DNA of 64,000 nt from Sympetrum striolatum (Eukaryota; Arthropoda; Insecta; Odonata; Libellulidae): NCBI GenBank assembly GCA_947579665.1, contig OX388349.1, positions 22,166,459 through 22,230,458 of the forward strand, given 5' to 3'. A program made the position numbers and the translations under genes. Shown piece after piece: positions 22,212 through 35,582 of the stretch (the stretch's first letter is position 1; each line of letters begins with the position of its first letter). Under the pieces are notes generated by a model that was not told where the DNA came from, did no database searches, and saw only the letters and a program-made list of their open reading frames with translations.

Positions 22212-23100
22212 GATTAATCTCCCTCTGTATTTATTTCATGTTTGTTCAGCTCAGGTTAATGTATGGAAGCGATACCTAATCGGATGTTGAAGCTTTTAAT
22301 GAAATATTTTGTAACATCATCGGTAAAAATTGACCAGGACCTATTTTGCCATTTAGTTTTTAAACTATGATTGATTTTAACTGTTCGTGCGACAATTTTT
22401 ATGTCCTCTTTGAATATATTAATTTTGCTAGTTTGTATAATTCTTTTGTTAATTCTGTGTTTATTATTGTATTTTTTATTTATATTATAATGTTTTTCTG
22501 TTTACGGTTATGCCTTTCCATTCGATGCCAAAGTACTCGACAGTCCTGCTTTTCGACAGTCAAATTTCAGACTCTATGCTATATATTCTTTTGAAGCATT
22601 GAAAGTTTTTAGTAGGTATTTTATAATTTTGTTGCTTTGTGCTTCTTTATTTAGTGAAGCAAAAATAATTGTCTGTGTAATCCCGGGAAAATGCTAACCT
22701 TTTGGTAATAAACCGTGCAGTTTACAATACAGTCAAAGAGATTGGAATTTACACAGCAGAAAAATAATAGATCTATGTTTATATATTCCGATGGTTTCGT
22801 ATTTCGACGCCAACTCGGCGACGGATTAGCATTGGAATGCGAGAAACCTCTGTGTTTTGAAATATCAAATTCAGTACTTTGGTATCCTGAATACAGAACT
22901 GATATCCATCTATTTATTTTTAAAGCGTATCAAAAAGAGATGAAACAACGCGATGAATTTTAATGCTTCGTACGTTATCATCATCTTATCAGTGATAGGT
23001 AAACAGTTCAGTTGTTCGAACTGCATTCAAAGTTCGCCTTTCAGTAATTTTCATCAACACCACGCTACGTATTGTGTGACGCGGATTTTTGGACTATATT
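22212..23100. other. AT-rich non-genic stretch
   Basis: Chance frames at 22367-22594 and 22715-22963 have no family resemblance. No repeat seen. Confidence 0.5.
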
Positions 23101-23400
23101 TTGTCGAATTTTATTTCAATTTTTCAGAGCATTTATGAATTACAAGCCATTTGAGGTGTAAATATCAATAGCTCGCCGCTTCTCCTAGATTAACCGTTTC
23201 GATAACGCTCTCAGGTTTACGTTATATTTGTGTGTCACAGATGTGCTTTAACTGAATTTTGCCGAATTTTATTTCAGTTTTTAGGAGCACTTACAAATGA
23301 CGAGGTATTGCAAGTGTAAATATCAATAACTCACCGCTTCCCCGAGATTAAACGTTTCGAAAATGCTCTCTCAGGTATGCGCCAGTATTTGCCGAATCTC
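23101..23400. repeat. Tandem duplication, 158-bp period
   Basis: TTGTCGAATTTTATTTCAAT at 23101 recurs as TTGCCGAATTTTATTTCAGT at 23259. AATATCAATA..TCGCCGCTTC at 23161 recurs at 23319, and the similarity runs on through CGTTTCGA and GCTCTC. There are two diverged copies head to tail. Confidence 0.8.
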
Positions 23401-24008
23401 GGCGCACTGACTGCCCAATGTAAACCTGCGTCTGGACCCGCCTATATTTACGCAGCTCGTCATGACAGCAATGAAAAGGATCGCAATATCGCCGCTCGAA
23501 CTATTTACAGGAACCATCTATAATTAACAGCCGATCCATACCGACGCCTAAGGGACTCGAGAATGCCTTCCAACACACCCTAAATCCTGATATCCCCAAA
23601 CCATAACACGCGGCGAGCAACCCCGTAAATACCTTTGTTGACCCTCGTGCACGACGAGTCCCTTGACCCTCAAATTCCACCCTCGATGGAGCGGACCATA
23701 CCGTAAACTCCCGCTCCCCGCCCGAAATACATTTTCCCGCCACCCCTCATTCCTCTTCTATTTTCTTGCGGATGAGGGGATGAGGTGTCTCCGGGATCCT
23801 TTTGTCTTTTTTTAATGACGTTCTGGACACCATTTCTCCCAATCGCTGAAGGAAGACTTGATAGCGCGGCATTAACGCTCCGCTGCGTTCCATTACGAAG
23901 GAGTTTCCTTTAATGACGGAGTTGTGAGCTCAAAAGTGGAGGGTGGAGCGTTAATTTCGTCTACAGGATGTTGTGGGATGGAATTTCGTAATGAATTTAG
24001 ATTGTTAC
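23401..24008. other. GC-raised patch, no gene recognised
   Basis: Raised G+C from about 23370 to 23960. Short frames occur on the minus strand (23501-23743 and 23893-24078) without recognisable motif. Possible regulatory DNA. Confidence 0.35.
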
Positions 24009-24172
24009 GGGGGGTGTAATGCGTTGAAAAATTTGGTTGATCTTGAAGTACTCGTAAGTAAACCTTTGCTTTGCTCATTAGCAGTCATTTAGGGGATGTA
24101 ATGTCGTTGACAAATTTGGTTGATTTTGAAGTACCTATAAGTAAACCTATGCTCATTACTGATCATTTTCGA
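24009..24172. repeat. Tandem duplication, 82-bp period
   Basis: The block with TTTGGTTGATCTTGAAGTAC and AAGTAAACCT at 24031-24064 recurs 82 bp later as TTTGGTTGATTTTGAAGTAC and AAGTAAACCT. Each copy ends near CTCATTA..CATTT. Confidence 0.85.
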
Positions 24173-27099
24173 ACATTTTTATCTTTTTCGTTTATATTTT
24201 CGTTTTCTTTTCTATATTTATATTTTATTTATTTAGTTATTCGCTGATGTACTTCTTATTTCATATTTATTCATTGTAGTATTTTCAGGTATCATCCTGA
24301 ATGTATTTCAAAGTTTATATTTCTGATTGAAATATGAAGAAAATAGTTATTAGATGCACATTCCGCTTAAAGTTTCACACATAATTATAATAAATCGCTG
24401 ATTTCATCAAACTTAAGGTAAAATGAATGAATGGGCACGCAATGCTTTGGAAAATTTGTATCCTCCGTCCTTGCCAGGTAGACTTGTCAAAGTATTTTCT
24501 TACATTTAAATTGAAAATTACAAGTTGTTTTGTAACGGTCCAATACCTCATATGATGTAGTGAATTGTACGAGTAGCATATTTAATGCTTTGTTGTTTCA
24601 GTTAATAACATTCCAATGCAATTTCCAAGGAGTAAATTGATGAAGCAAGAAAGGAAGAATTAAGCCGTTGGAATCGAGAGCTATAATTTTAAATGCAAGG
24701 GTGATATATCTGTAAACAAGGATTGAATCCAATACAAAAGGTGTAACAGGTATGAGCTTCTTCAACTAAAACATTTCCCTCTTCCTAATCGGCTTATATA
24801 CCTTGAAACAACTCAGACGCCTTAACCAACCATTTATAGGCTTCCCACCGATTCTAATAATAGTCACGGCGATTTTATTTATCTTAGTTCTCTCGCCATT
24901 CACCTCGGCAATCCTAAAGTAATTAACGTAGAAATAAATTCCATGTTCTATTAAAAGTGGCAGAAAATGTCGATATCTTTATCTTCGATTTATCGAATTT
25001 CGATATATCGGTTTCGTATTGTCAATTTTAGAGGTGCCTCTATCGGATATTTTTTATTCTGAAAGAATTTATGACTTCAACGCTAAATTAATTGAAATAA
25101 ATAAAATCGTGGGTTAATTATCCCTTTATATATTGCTGTGCCCCGAAAATTACAATTTCCATCCCTTAGAAATTTTAGATAGTAGATTGGTTGAAGACCT
25201 GTCAGTAAAATATTCGGTCCGAAGGCACAGTTGGAACCTCATCTTTTCTAATATTAGCTACCCATAGCCGGTTGAGGGGAATGAGGGTAACAAGGCAAGA
25301 TGAGGAGTGGGGTAGTTTGGTCTTACTTTTGTCATTAAACAAGAATACTATAAGGGAAACTTGACCACGTAAAATAGAATATTGACTTGACATAAGAATG
25401 AATTCGAGTGAAATGTTTCGTAGCGTCCTATTTGGAACTTAATTTTATTTTACCTGGGGCAGATGAATCCATTTCACCCCCACCTTCCCTTCTCTAGGGC
25501 TCTCTTTTGGTTTACAACCAAGTTACAATAAATATGTATAACTATTTCCATAAATTAATAGGTAATAAGATATCATATACAGATTGATACGTGTACACAA
25601 AATTTTAATGTATAGATTATAAAATACGGTTAATGCAATTGGCAGTTTAAAATAAAGTCAAAACCATTGATAAATTGAATTAGAAATGACTTAAATGAGT
25701 AATTATTAATATTAGAAGTTCCATTACAGCCGATGTTAGTAAAATTGTAGACATGTTAAAAAGTTTTGAGACGTTTATTAGCATGCGGAGACCTATCATT
25801 CAGCATACTATTACATCAGTAGCTTTCGCGTCATCACATCGATGAACAAGAGCGTGAAAATAGTAAATGAAGGATAAATTTTTCTCTATCTGGTATCAAA
25901 TGACAAATGAAATATTTAATTCAACAGATAATTTTAGCAAGAACCTGAAACCCTGTAATGACGAAAAAAATTTTTTTTTTAATATCCAAACAAATATGTG
26001 GTTAACGTTTTTTTCCTATCTTGCACCGAATTACAAATAAAAAATGTTCGATACGTGAAGATGAGGTAGAAACCCAGGCGACCGTGGGCCCGTATATATT
26101 TCGCCAACGGCCCTGGCCCCTTTCCGATCAAACCTTCGGCGAAAATGCATCCCTTTAAGTAACCTCTCCTTACGGAAGTGCGATCATCCACTTCGCATCA
26201 ACTAATGGAGGTCATGGTTCCATCGCTCGCTCGTGCCGCTCCGAACCCGATTAAATGCATTTTGCGATTATCCAAGATCGCGTGTCGAGGCCGTATAATT
26301 TTCATTCTCATCCAAATTAATATTTTCGAGTCGTGCAACTGACGATGCCAAGAGTGGACGGGTAATAGGTTCGAGGCTTTTACTTTGGTATGGAATGATG
26401 GCTTCTAAAATATTAGCTGCTCTCCAGAATAATTACTTAACTAAATGGATCTGTACTTAGACAGTTTAAGAGTTTTCGTGTCGGTTAATTAGAAATAACG
26501 CCTCTTCGACATTATGGTGTGCACCCACATATTAAACCTTATATAATTATGTCGCATGAATTTTTATCTTACTTGATGAATTCATTATGGTGCTGGAATT
26601 GAACACATTTTTCTGAATTTCATCCTTCCATAATTTAATAATAAGTATACTTGTATTTTATTTTTTTCGTTTACAAGACAAATGATTGATATTGCTTTTC
26701 TGTCTGAACACCATTATATATTGTATTTTCCTAAGAAATACTTAGAATATTGATAACTGAATTCAAACAAAGGATAGGTTTTTATTAAAAATAGGAAAGA
26801 AATGATCATGTTGATCAGGGACTTTCTGCGAAAAAATAATATCCTTCATAAAATAGCATTTTGTTTCTCTTAGCTGATAATAAATTATTTCGATCGATGC
26901 GAGTTATCGAAGTTTATTTCATCTTCATAGTATCTATATCCGAGATATCTTGAAGCGATATATCGAAGCACATTTAATTTAAAGTTCTTTAAAATAAAAT
27001 TGTTTATTTATTTTCATTTGGTGCACCTGTTAATCAGTTCCAACTTCGGTTTTTTTATCCTCATCCTTGTTTTCTTCACCGCGAATAACGACGGGAATC
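24173..27099. other. AT-rich non-genic stretch with one small GC patch
   Basis: I recognise no gene, RNA gene or mobile element. A GC-raised patch lies at about 26080-26290. Chance frames at 25202-25393 and 25979-26191 (both minus) have no motif. Confidence 0.5.
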
Positions 27100-27734
27100 C
27101 ATCTTTGATCGAGATATCAAACCGCGATAAGCACAACATCGAGTTATCGCGGCACCGATTTAAAAGGAGCCCCGCCGGGAGATATTTCTTCGCATCGGGA
27201 CCTTGATCCGCAGTTATATTTGATTTCCCATTCCCCTTTGATCGTATTGACGGAAAGTGGATGGACTTCAGGAGGCGAACGTCACCAATCGGAGAAAAAC
27301 TGTCGTTGTCCTCCGAATCCGTGGCTTGACATCATCGTTTCCCACTCGACTTGGCCGCTGCTTTATTCCCCTCATCCCGAATGGCTCCAGTAATAACAAT
27401 CTCCCCCCTTCCCACATCCTCCCAATAGCCCCTCTCGCAGGCGGGAGGGCAAACTTGGCAACCACGTCTTTCCCAGAAGAGAATGGTATGGGAAGGAAGG
27501 GGTTGTATGGTTTCCCCTTCCCACCATTCCAACATGTGTCTGCGTACGGCCGTGCCTTCCTGCAGTCTGTCTCTCTCGCGTGTTTGCTATGCGGGTGCTA
27601 CCTACCAGTGCGTGACTCTTAGTGACGCGGGACAAGTGAGTGTTGGTGCGCGTGTGGTGCTTAGTGTCGGTGAGCTGTTTGTTTCAGGCACGCCCCCCTA
27701 CCTTTGGTGGATCATTTCCTGTTTCGCTAAGAAA
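27100..27734. other. GC-raised, CpG-containing patch with overlapping ORFs
   Basis: Five open frames of 65-121 codons overlap on both strands between 27257 and 27746. The mutual overlap argues for stop-poor composition, not coding. The patch could be a promoter or enhancer, but I see no decisive TATA/Inr arrangement. It abuts the tandem repeat at 27735. Confidence 0.35.
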
Positions 27735-28170
27735 ACCCTTTGGTAAGACGTAAGGCGGTGTTTCCTCCCTTCATAGGTGCCCTCTGTAGTGTTGTTTTTT
27801 ATTCCCTCGTGATTCGGTACGGATCTGATACACCGTGGATTTCTGGTTGATCATGGATTACTTCAATTCTTGTTTAAGCCCGTTAAACCGTTTGTTAATA
27901 CTTAAGACGGTGTTTCCTCCCTTTATAAGTACCCTTAGTAGTGTTTTTTATTCCATCGTGATTCGATACTGTTGTGATACACCGTGACGATCACTTTTTA
28001 CTTTATCCTTGTTTATATCCGTTAAACCCTTTGGTAAGACCCAAGGCGGTGTTTTCTCCGTTCATAAGCGTCTTTTTCAGTGTTGAGTTTTTTAAAATTG
28101 TGATTCCGTCGTGCTTCGGTCCCGATTGGTTGTGATTACAACGCGTATGCCTGGATTATCGCGGATTACT
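27735..28170. repeat. Three diverged tandem units of about 140-150 bp
   Basis: AAGGCGGTGTTTCCTCCCTT near 27752, AAGACGGTGTTTCCTCCCTT near 27904 and AAGGCGGTGTTTTCTCCGTT near 28043 head three similar units. Shared downstream blocks include AGTGTT..TTATTCC, GTGATTCG, GATACACCGTG and CGTTAAACC. Spacing is 152 then 139 bp. The third unit is the most diverged. No coding potential follows the repeat. Confidence 0.8.
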
Positions 28171-28935
28171 TTCATCCCTGATCGTGTTCCTCACCTCTCT
28201 GTGTCACGTGGAAAAGTTTGAACGAGTTTCCTTTATTATTCGTCACGTGTCCTCGTTAAAATTCTCCTTTTATCGTTCCAATTCCCGAAAAACTCGGCCG
28301 ATCCCGCCCTCGTGCGCTTTCCGCATTGCTTTTATTTTTATCGTCGAAAACTTTGGCTATTCGGGTCCCGTACGGATGTCCGGGTCGTGCGAATTGAGCA
28401 AGCACTCGTGGTGATGTGTTTAGGCGTATTCCACCATCTCCGCTGTTGTCCTTTGCCTTTTTTGCAATGAAGTGCGCGTGACCGCATGATGTCAGCAGTG
28501 CGGGGAAGTTTCAAACATTTTTTCCTCACGGATTTTTCAGTGTCGTGGATTCGGCGGTTGGTATCGAACGGTGGTTGATTACATCAAGGCTTTTACGTTT
28601 TCATGTTTAAATGACACGTTTCCCGTTTGTATTTTTTACTACCGTGTGGAATAATTTATTACGAACAAGTTCTGCATAATACTTCAGTGGATGCCAATAT
28701 GTTCATTTTGGTTTTTAGTAATTCATGGGTATTGATTAGTTTGAGTTTGGTTTTCCACGGTTCTGTATCGTGTGGCAATGTTACCGAAGTGGCAAGAAGA
28801 AATTTCTCCTGTTAAATGAAGGACATGTTAGAGAAAATCGCTCGTGAAAATGACATGTGGTTTCTCGTTGATTATTCCTTGTGATCACATTCTGTAAATC
28901 TAGAGACGAAATAAAGTTACATATATATATATAGG
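28171..28935. other. Non-genic stretch
   Basis: No gene recognised. Short frames at 28184-28414 and 28338-28529 overlap on opposite strands. An (AT)n run lies at 28919-28932. Confidence 0.45.
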
Positions 28936-29004
28936 GATTATGTATACTTTTTCACAAATTTATATTACATTACCATTAATTATATTTATTCAGTATACAT
29001 AATC
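28936..29004. repeat. Short inverted repeat
   Basis: GATTATGTATACT at 28936-28948 and its exact complement at 28992-29004 enclose 43 AT-rich bases. It could be the ends of a very small MITE or a chance hairpin in AT-rich DNA. Confidence 0.5.
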
Positions 29005-31822
29005 TTTGTCTCGTATTATGAATTTCCACAACACCACGGGCACCTCCGTAGATTTTAAAAAGAAAAAGTTGTTATGATAATGGAATAGTACAACCAAGTT
29101 TTCTCTTTGCTCTGTCATAAACATGAGACAATCATGTATGCATGAGTAGAAGAAAAGTCACTATTTTTCACTTCCTCTACAACCTTGGGTTAAGACGCTC
29201 GCTTTCTTGTGTAACGTTAGAGTTCATTTGTAGCGTTCTATTCTTAGATTGGTTTATGTGCTTCAATATTCCCAGTTTGATGCAATATCTTTCGTTATAT
29301 AGTAACTGACTCCCACCCTTTATGTCATCCAATTACTAACTTTTGTCTTTGTCTTCCCTTATCATTTCCCTTGAATTATGCTCTTAATTATTTTCTTAAG
29401 TAATCTCTTTTCGATATTTGACCCACCCATTTCCTCTGTGGACGCTGAATTATTTGTGTGGTGAACAATGGCGTGGTTGAAGATAGGATCCTAATAAAGC
29501 CAGTTGACGGGACGGAAATATATCTCAATCAAAAACAAGCATAACTGATTCGTCTGCAAAGAAAAACTCCTGGAATTTTGGCGTTGGTACTATTATCAGT
29601 ATTCATGCGGGTAGTTGTTCCCTCTCGGATGCACAGCTTCAGAAACCTTGGAGTGTATATATAAGGCCCGAAGGAAGCTCCTCTGGTTAGACAAAATCTG
29701 CTTTTGGTTCCTGTCAATCTCTTGCTATCGACTTGTGTCCGTCATTTTTCGTCATTTCCTCTCCGTATGTTTAGTACTCTGTCAAACTCAGCCCTTTGCT
29801 TTCAGTACGCTTGCACCCAGATTGAAATCTCCTTCTTCGAAGTGGTGGATTTGATGCAAATGCGGAAGCAGCGTCTTATCGCAACTAATATCCTCTTCTT
29901 TCTAAATACCCCACAGTTTTCGCTCGTCAATAATCCCGTATTCTCTGTTATTAAATGATTTCCCGGATGATTCATTCAGCCTAAGTATTCCATTTCCTGA
30001 TAATGACGACCTCATTATTTACCCTGAAAACTTGATCTTGTCTTTGTGGATGCTAGGGGATTTCGGTGGCATTGGTCCAGAGAGAGGTTTACACTTAAAG
30101 GAAAAATAGCCTCGGTGCGCGTCGTAAAGTTGGCGTCCAACGTTAAATATTTCTCTGTGAAAGAGTTAGTGACTTTAAAGACTTTTCCTTCATTGCTTGT
30201 TACTTAGCGTTTACGAAGATATTTCAGAAAAATGTGTGCAAAATTTTGAATCTAGTTGATGGAAACAATTTCGTTGGTTTATTATTGAAAATAATTATCA
30301 AAATAAGGTAAAAGTATTCCTCGTCTAAATATTGAGCTTTTAAAGACATTGTTTCCATTATTTATCACCATGTTGTAGGAATAAATTTTGAGAATGTTAT
30401 TCAAGAAAGGTAGGGCTAAATCATCCAAAGAATGTGTTATAAAACAATCGTTCTTAGTATCAGGATGTTTCTTTGTAAGTTTGTCACCTGTTTTAGGAAT
30501 TGATTAAACATTTATGAATGTACTGTATGTATTAAGAATCCAACACTCGATATCTTCCTTTAATTTACTTATTCCTTGCTACTTGTAAGACATCTTACCG
30601 CTCTTCTCAATATATTTCTTCCTTTAACGATAGTAAAAAGGTATAATCCCTTTGTCAATCAAGTTTCTACCATCTATCAGTTGCTATCTAAAGAAAATCT
30701 TGTAGGTTTGAGATCCTGTAGCAACTTCATCTGCTTACCCATCCTCGATGTGCAAATCTAAACTATACCTTGTTATACATATTATTAGGAAATAAATATT
30801 TCGAGATATGAATACCTATTCCTCAGCTAAGGATATTTTTAAATGTTCCGTGGAAATGAATTCAGATGAAGCAAATAATAGGCCTTTAAATAAAGCGTAG
30901 ATAATATTCTTTCCATAATCTAAGCAAGATCGCTGGCACTGTGCGTTCTTTCCAGCGATACATTATGAATGGATTACTCACAAGTCACAGAAGGGGAAGT
31001 GGGAGAACGGAAATCCTTATCTCTCTCGTAGGCGGTCGCCTATCTGGACCAGAGTCTTCGTCTGCAACATAACTGCTGTCGTTCGGAATATGCAGCCGGG
31101 AATTCCTCAGCCTAAGGCGAAGTTCACTAACCGAATAAATCCTAAAATCCATAAGCATTAGCCTTAATGGGGTCAGCCACGGGCAAATGGGTCGTTCAAG
31201 TATTTATTGTAATCATTCTCTATCGAGTTCAGCGGTTTCCAGCCCTTTCGTTCGCTGTCATTTCTTTACTGTCCGTTTTATTGCCCTTCCTCTTTAGCTT
31301 CCTTCCCCTCTCTTGGAGTTGTCCGCAGCTGCTTTTGGATGGGGTCACCACAGGTCCTTTTGCCTTGTTTTTCCTCGCCGGCATCATCATTTTACGGTCG
31401 CCTCGTCTGTTTTATTCTTTCCTAGCTGCCGATGTTGCTGCAATCTGTGTTTCTTTCCTAAAACTTTCTATGTCCATTTTCTATAACTGCGTCCTCAGTA
31501 AGTTTTTAGTGGCCTCGGTTCACGCTCTTTATTTTTGGACGAGTAGATTGGTGTATGAAGAATGAGTCTCCTTATTACGTAGTTGAGTGCAATACGGTGC
31601 CACTTTAGCTCGTTTACGCTAACTGAAGACTAACGTTGTTGATCATGACTCAGAAAGCGGCTACTTCCATATTGGATTGGCTTTGAAGGTCTCGGTTAAG
31701 ATCTGTTGTTACTCACCCCTTCCCAATTCATTTGTACCGTATAGGTAATTAATTTTTACTTTATTTATTTTTATGTACTTATATATACTCTTTCGTGGGC
31801 CTTCTGTTTTATTGCCTAGTAT
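29005..31822. other. AT-rich non-genic stretch
   Basis: A 132-codon frame at 31167-31565 is very hydrophobic (for example FVIIL-like stretches and LLSVLLPFLFSFLPLS), but it lies on a pyrimidine-rich strand, which alone produces Leu/Phe/Ser-rich text. No motif or splice support is seen. No mobile element recognised. Confidence 0.45.
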
Positions 31823-31900
31823 ATAATAATAATAAATCGGCTTTATTCGAGCGAGATTGAGACTTAAATCTATTTTTCCATCCATCCTCCATAATATATG
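31823..31900 (-). repeat. LINE 3' tail, (AAT)n family, minus copy
   Basis: Read on the minus strand: a GGATGGATGGAAAAA block, then TTTAAGTCTCAATCTCGC, then GAATAAAGCCGATT and (ATT)n. The AGTCTC half of the stem-loop is kept. The opposite half is mutated. Confidence 0.7.
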
Positions 31901-32198
31901 AGAGCTCCAATCGTTTAAACAATATAGAATCTAACTATTTAACTAAACCACAAGAAAATATATTAGAGCCATTCCTGTTTTCATCTACCACTGCAACTTC
32001 TTCCCTTCTCGCCGTGTTCTTATTAGATTTGAGTTTTTCTCATTTTTTCTTTGTTTCTTTGTGTGCTTTTTTGTATATGTGTGCCGTTTTTCTGTTGGTT
32101 TTTACCTGTTGATGTAGCGCGGCTATAAAATCACGTATATTGTTCTTGTATGTTTTCTTGTGGTTTCATATACGTTTTCCATGTAGTTCTTTTATAAA
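31901..32198. other. AT-rich spacer
   Basis: It may contain further body of the LINE tail family on the minus strand, but I could not align it with confidence. Confidence 0.3.
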
Positions 32199-32405
32199 TA
32201 AATGGAAAATAATACAGAAGCACTTTTCACAAGGAAACTAGTTCGCAAGTCTATTCGAGGATCTGTTTGCACAATATTATTACAATAGAAAAATTAACTT
32301 TATTTAATATTAATATTTTTGTTTTTCGTATTGTACAAAGTGATCCTTGAATAAAATAAAAACTAGTTTCCTTGTGAAAAGTAGTTTTAATTTATTTTCC
32401 ATTTA
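32199..32405. mobile_element. 207-bp hairpin MITE
   Basis: Arms of about 75-80 bp are complementary: TAAATGGAAAATAA from 32199 pairs with 32392-32405, and TTTTCACAAGGAAACTAGTT at about 32224-32243 pairs with AACTAGTTTCCTTGTGAAAA at 32361-32380. GAGGATC and GATCCTTG also face each other further in. The loop is AT-rich with no coding capacity. Target duplication is uncertain in the AT-rich flanks. Confidence 0.75.
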
Positions 32406-35400
32406 CTCATGGAATACCATAGAGTTAATTGTCAATTTGTTGATTTTATTATTTTTTAATCTTTCTTACGTTACATTTCATATCTGCCAAAATTAGTGAG
32501 ATATTTGATTAATTAATTCATTATCAGTGTCAGTATTCGGTGCTTGTTTTTCCTCTTTCCAGTACTTAATTCGAAATGTTCTAATGAATGACGTTTGATT
32601 TGGCATGATTCGAATTTTGAGTTAGCGTTTACATGAGCAAAACGGGAGAAACTTTCGCGTGAAGTATTCCAAGAGAAAAGGAAAATACTTAGTCTTTTAA
32701 GTTTATAAATATTACGAATTCTGTGGTGAAATTCCTAGAAAGTGAGTTAAATTTAGGTAAAAGATATTTCGTCAGTCTATTGCTCTCTGATTGCTTTACA
32801 GTCACTTGTTAATCTTAATTTATAATCCCATCGAAGAAACCTTGTTCCAGCACCGGGCCTCCATGAATATAGATCCTGATAAATAAACATTACAAAATTA
32901 GCATGTTTTATTTTTTCTCGATTTTTCAAATCTTCAAAGCAAACTCTCTCTCTCTCGTGAAGTGCGCTCCAACTATTTGTTCCTTACCGTTGCCCCGCTT
33001 AATTAAGCTTGACGAAAAATTCAACGCTCGATCCCATCTGGAATTTGGCTACTTTTTTCCACGCATCAAACGAAATGAAGAGAAATTGGCGTTTCGGGCT
33101 CCGTAGCAACGGGCGCCACGTATTCCTTTGATTGTTGGGTTTAGAGAGCTCGCTTTCATCCGGTCGCACTCACCAAATCGGTGTTGATACCACGTCGATG
33201 CTAATTGCGGCGAATTACGCTGGAATGTCCGAAAGAGAATACACTCGTCGGGAGCGTGCTAATGTTTAAATTAGGCTAATTCGTTGCCGGCTGGGCTTTG
33301 TATCCAACCGCGCGATGAATTGTTCTATGTTTCGGGATGCTAAATATGCGCTCATTATTTTGGGCCCCTACGCAACGCCGAATCACGGGTTCGAATCCCG
33401 TTAAGCACGTGATGTTTGTGTCGTTAGAGGGCTTATTGTCTTTTTAATCCTCCATCGCTCTGAATTATTTATTATAGCGAGGTTTTTGATGAGTATAGGA
33501 ATGCAAATGTAGCTAAAATGACTGTGTTTGCACGAACGTAAAAGGAATTATTTGTGGGTGGTTCCGATTAAAAGATGGCTCACCTCGTAAACATCAGTAA
33601 AATCGTCCACGTTTATTGGATTAAGTAATGTAGATTTTTATTTTTATGGGGGTACATTTTATTATTTTAAAATTATTTTGAGTTCTTTAAATGACCTATC
33701 TAGGGAATCAATTTGGATTATACGTTATTTTAAATTTTATATTATTAGTTTATGTATAGGATTTCAACCTATTATCTAATTCTAATGCATCTCAACATTC
33801 TTACATTCCGAAAACTAAACAAAAGTGAAAAATAGATGACTGGGTCTCAAAACCAGGCCTCTCAGTTTCCTGGTAGATATTCTATAATTGTGTATTGTAC
33901 TGACTTACATTTCATATTCTTCATCTTTGAAGTTGATGTTCTCTGAATTTTCCTATGTTCTACAGAATAACAGAAAACTAATTAAAACTAAAATTAACAA
34001 AATGTTCATTTTAGTTCTACCATTGACTATAATTCATAATTAGTTTACCTAACTTCAGTTAAGGAACTGGGCTCGTTTCTTATATATTACTTCAAGGTTA
34101 TAGTTATATAGGTCATGTTATGAGCTTTATAGATATTGAGTTAAAATTTCACATTAAAATTCTTCTCAATCTATGTGACTTTTTCGCCAGATGGAAAAAA
34201 ATTCTTCATAAATTGTGTCTTGCAATTGTTCAGAGGTCGTTGAATCTATCCTCGTGGGGATTAGATTTGCGGAAGCCATGAGTCAGTGATTCAAACTAGG
34301 AAGACTGGAATTTCAATCTTGTTCCATTACGTCAATTGATGGCCTTAGGGCATCGAGCGCTTGCTTTTGATGCAACAAAAAGGCTGTACATGAAAGACAT
34401 GGCTACTCAGACTGGAATCCCTGTCTCTCGATGAATATTCAAGCTCGTTACGAATACGTAAGCGAAAGATTCGAATGCTGTTTGAAGTCAATTGGTTAAT
34501 ATTATACATACGCGTTTAGTGCAGATTAATCGAGATTGTTTGTATGTACTTAAATGATTAGAAACTTCCTAGTAAGTCTAGTCTCAAATTAAGGTAATTC
34601 CCCCAGTTTTTTCTTCTCTTGTTAGCTTTATACCAGCTAGTATTAGGAAACAAGCATCGTGGATGGCATTGCTGATCGTTGCTTATTCTAAGAAACTCTC
34701 AGGAAGATGTACTTGCACAATGTATCGCAATATCAAAAATTATATCGAAAAGTGAACGTTTTAACTAAAATATTTTTATAATCTATAGATGAAGCCTTAA
34801 GGATATGGAATGTAATTACACATTTATAAATTATATTGGCTTAGTGATTTTATTTCTACCCAGAATATATTAAACTGTTTTATCTGGAATCGGAATGCGC
34901 TTCCTATTCCTGGATTTCTTATTAATACGTTAATATGGATACTGTAGTTTTGAAGGCTTCCTTTACTGCTCGATAATCATTTGGTTCGGAAGTAAAATTA
35001 AAATGAAAACAATTTAAAACAATGAATTAGCTTGTGTTTACGCCATTGTTGCAAAATGAATTTAGAATCGTGCCTTGAATTAAAAACAATCAACCAATCA
35101 GACTCACAGAAACTTGGTTGTGTTACCTTACGCATATGTTAGCTCACTGTATTTAAAACACAGAGAGACTTTTGCATTCATTTTTCCATATCAAACTATC
35201 CGTAAGTGCATTAAAAATTTGTAAGAAATTTAAAAATATATAAAACTCTAATTCTGTTATATACTCTAATTTCAACTCATTTTTGTCACGGTGGAGGATA
35301 TCCATTAACAAGTATTTAGACTCTTCAGAAGATATCTTTTCCTTATTTTTAGTTTTACCGATCTCTTTTTAATTTTTAACGTTTTTAATCACCCATGTTA

Positions 35401-35582
35401 GATTGAAGTGCTATAATTAGTTACCGCTTCATCTATTTGCATGGAAATGCAATTGAGAGGTGGGAATCTTCAACGGATTTATTCTTAACGAAATAATTTC
35501 AGCGGAGATACGTGCTACATAATTCCTATTTTCTGAAAAGTGGAATGTAAATAATATTTCCATTCCAATACTCTGCAATCTA
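32406..35582. other. Non-genic stretch
   Basis: AT-rich with a GC-raised segment at about 32940-33440. At 33388-33404 there is an isolated T-arm-like hairpin (ACGGGTTCGAATCCCGT), but no acceptor stem or D-arm could be placed around it. No gene recognised. Confidence 0.45.

Noticed and set aside
27257..27746. Overlapping frames as a real gene
   Set aside because: Open frames occur on both strands over the same bases, which reflects stop-poor composition. No domain is recognisable in any of them.
31167..31565. 132-codon hydrophobic frame that could be read as a membrane protein
   Set aside because: The strand is pyrimidine-rich, which forces Leu/Phe/Ser-rich text. No motif, splice or neighbour support.
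33388..33404. T-arm-like hairpin ACGGGTTCGAATCCCGT as a tRNA gene
   Set aside because: No D-arm, anticodon arm or acceptor stem could be placed around it.
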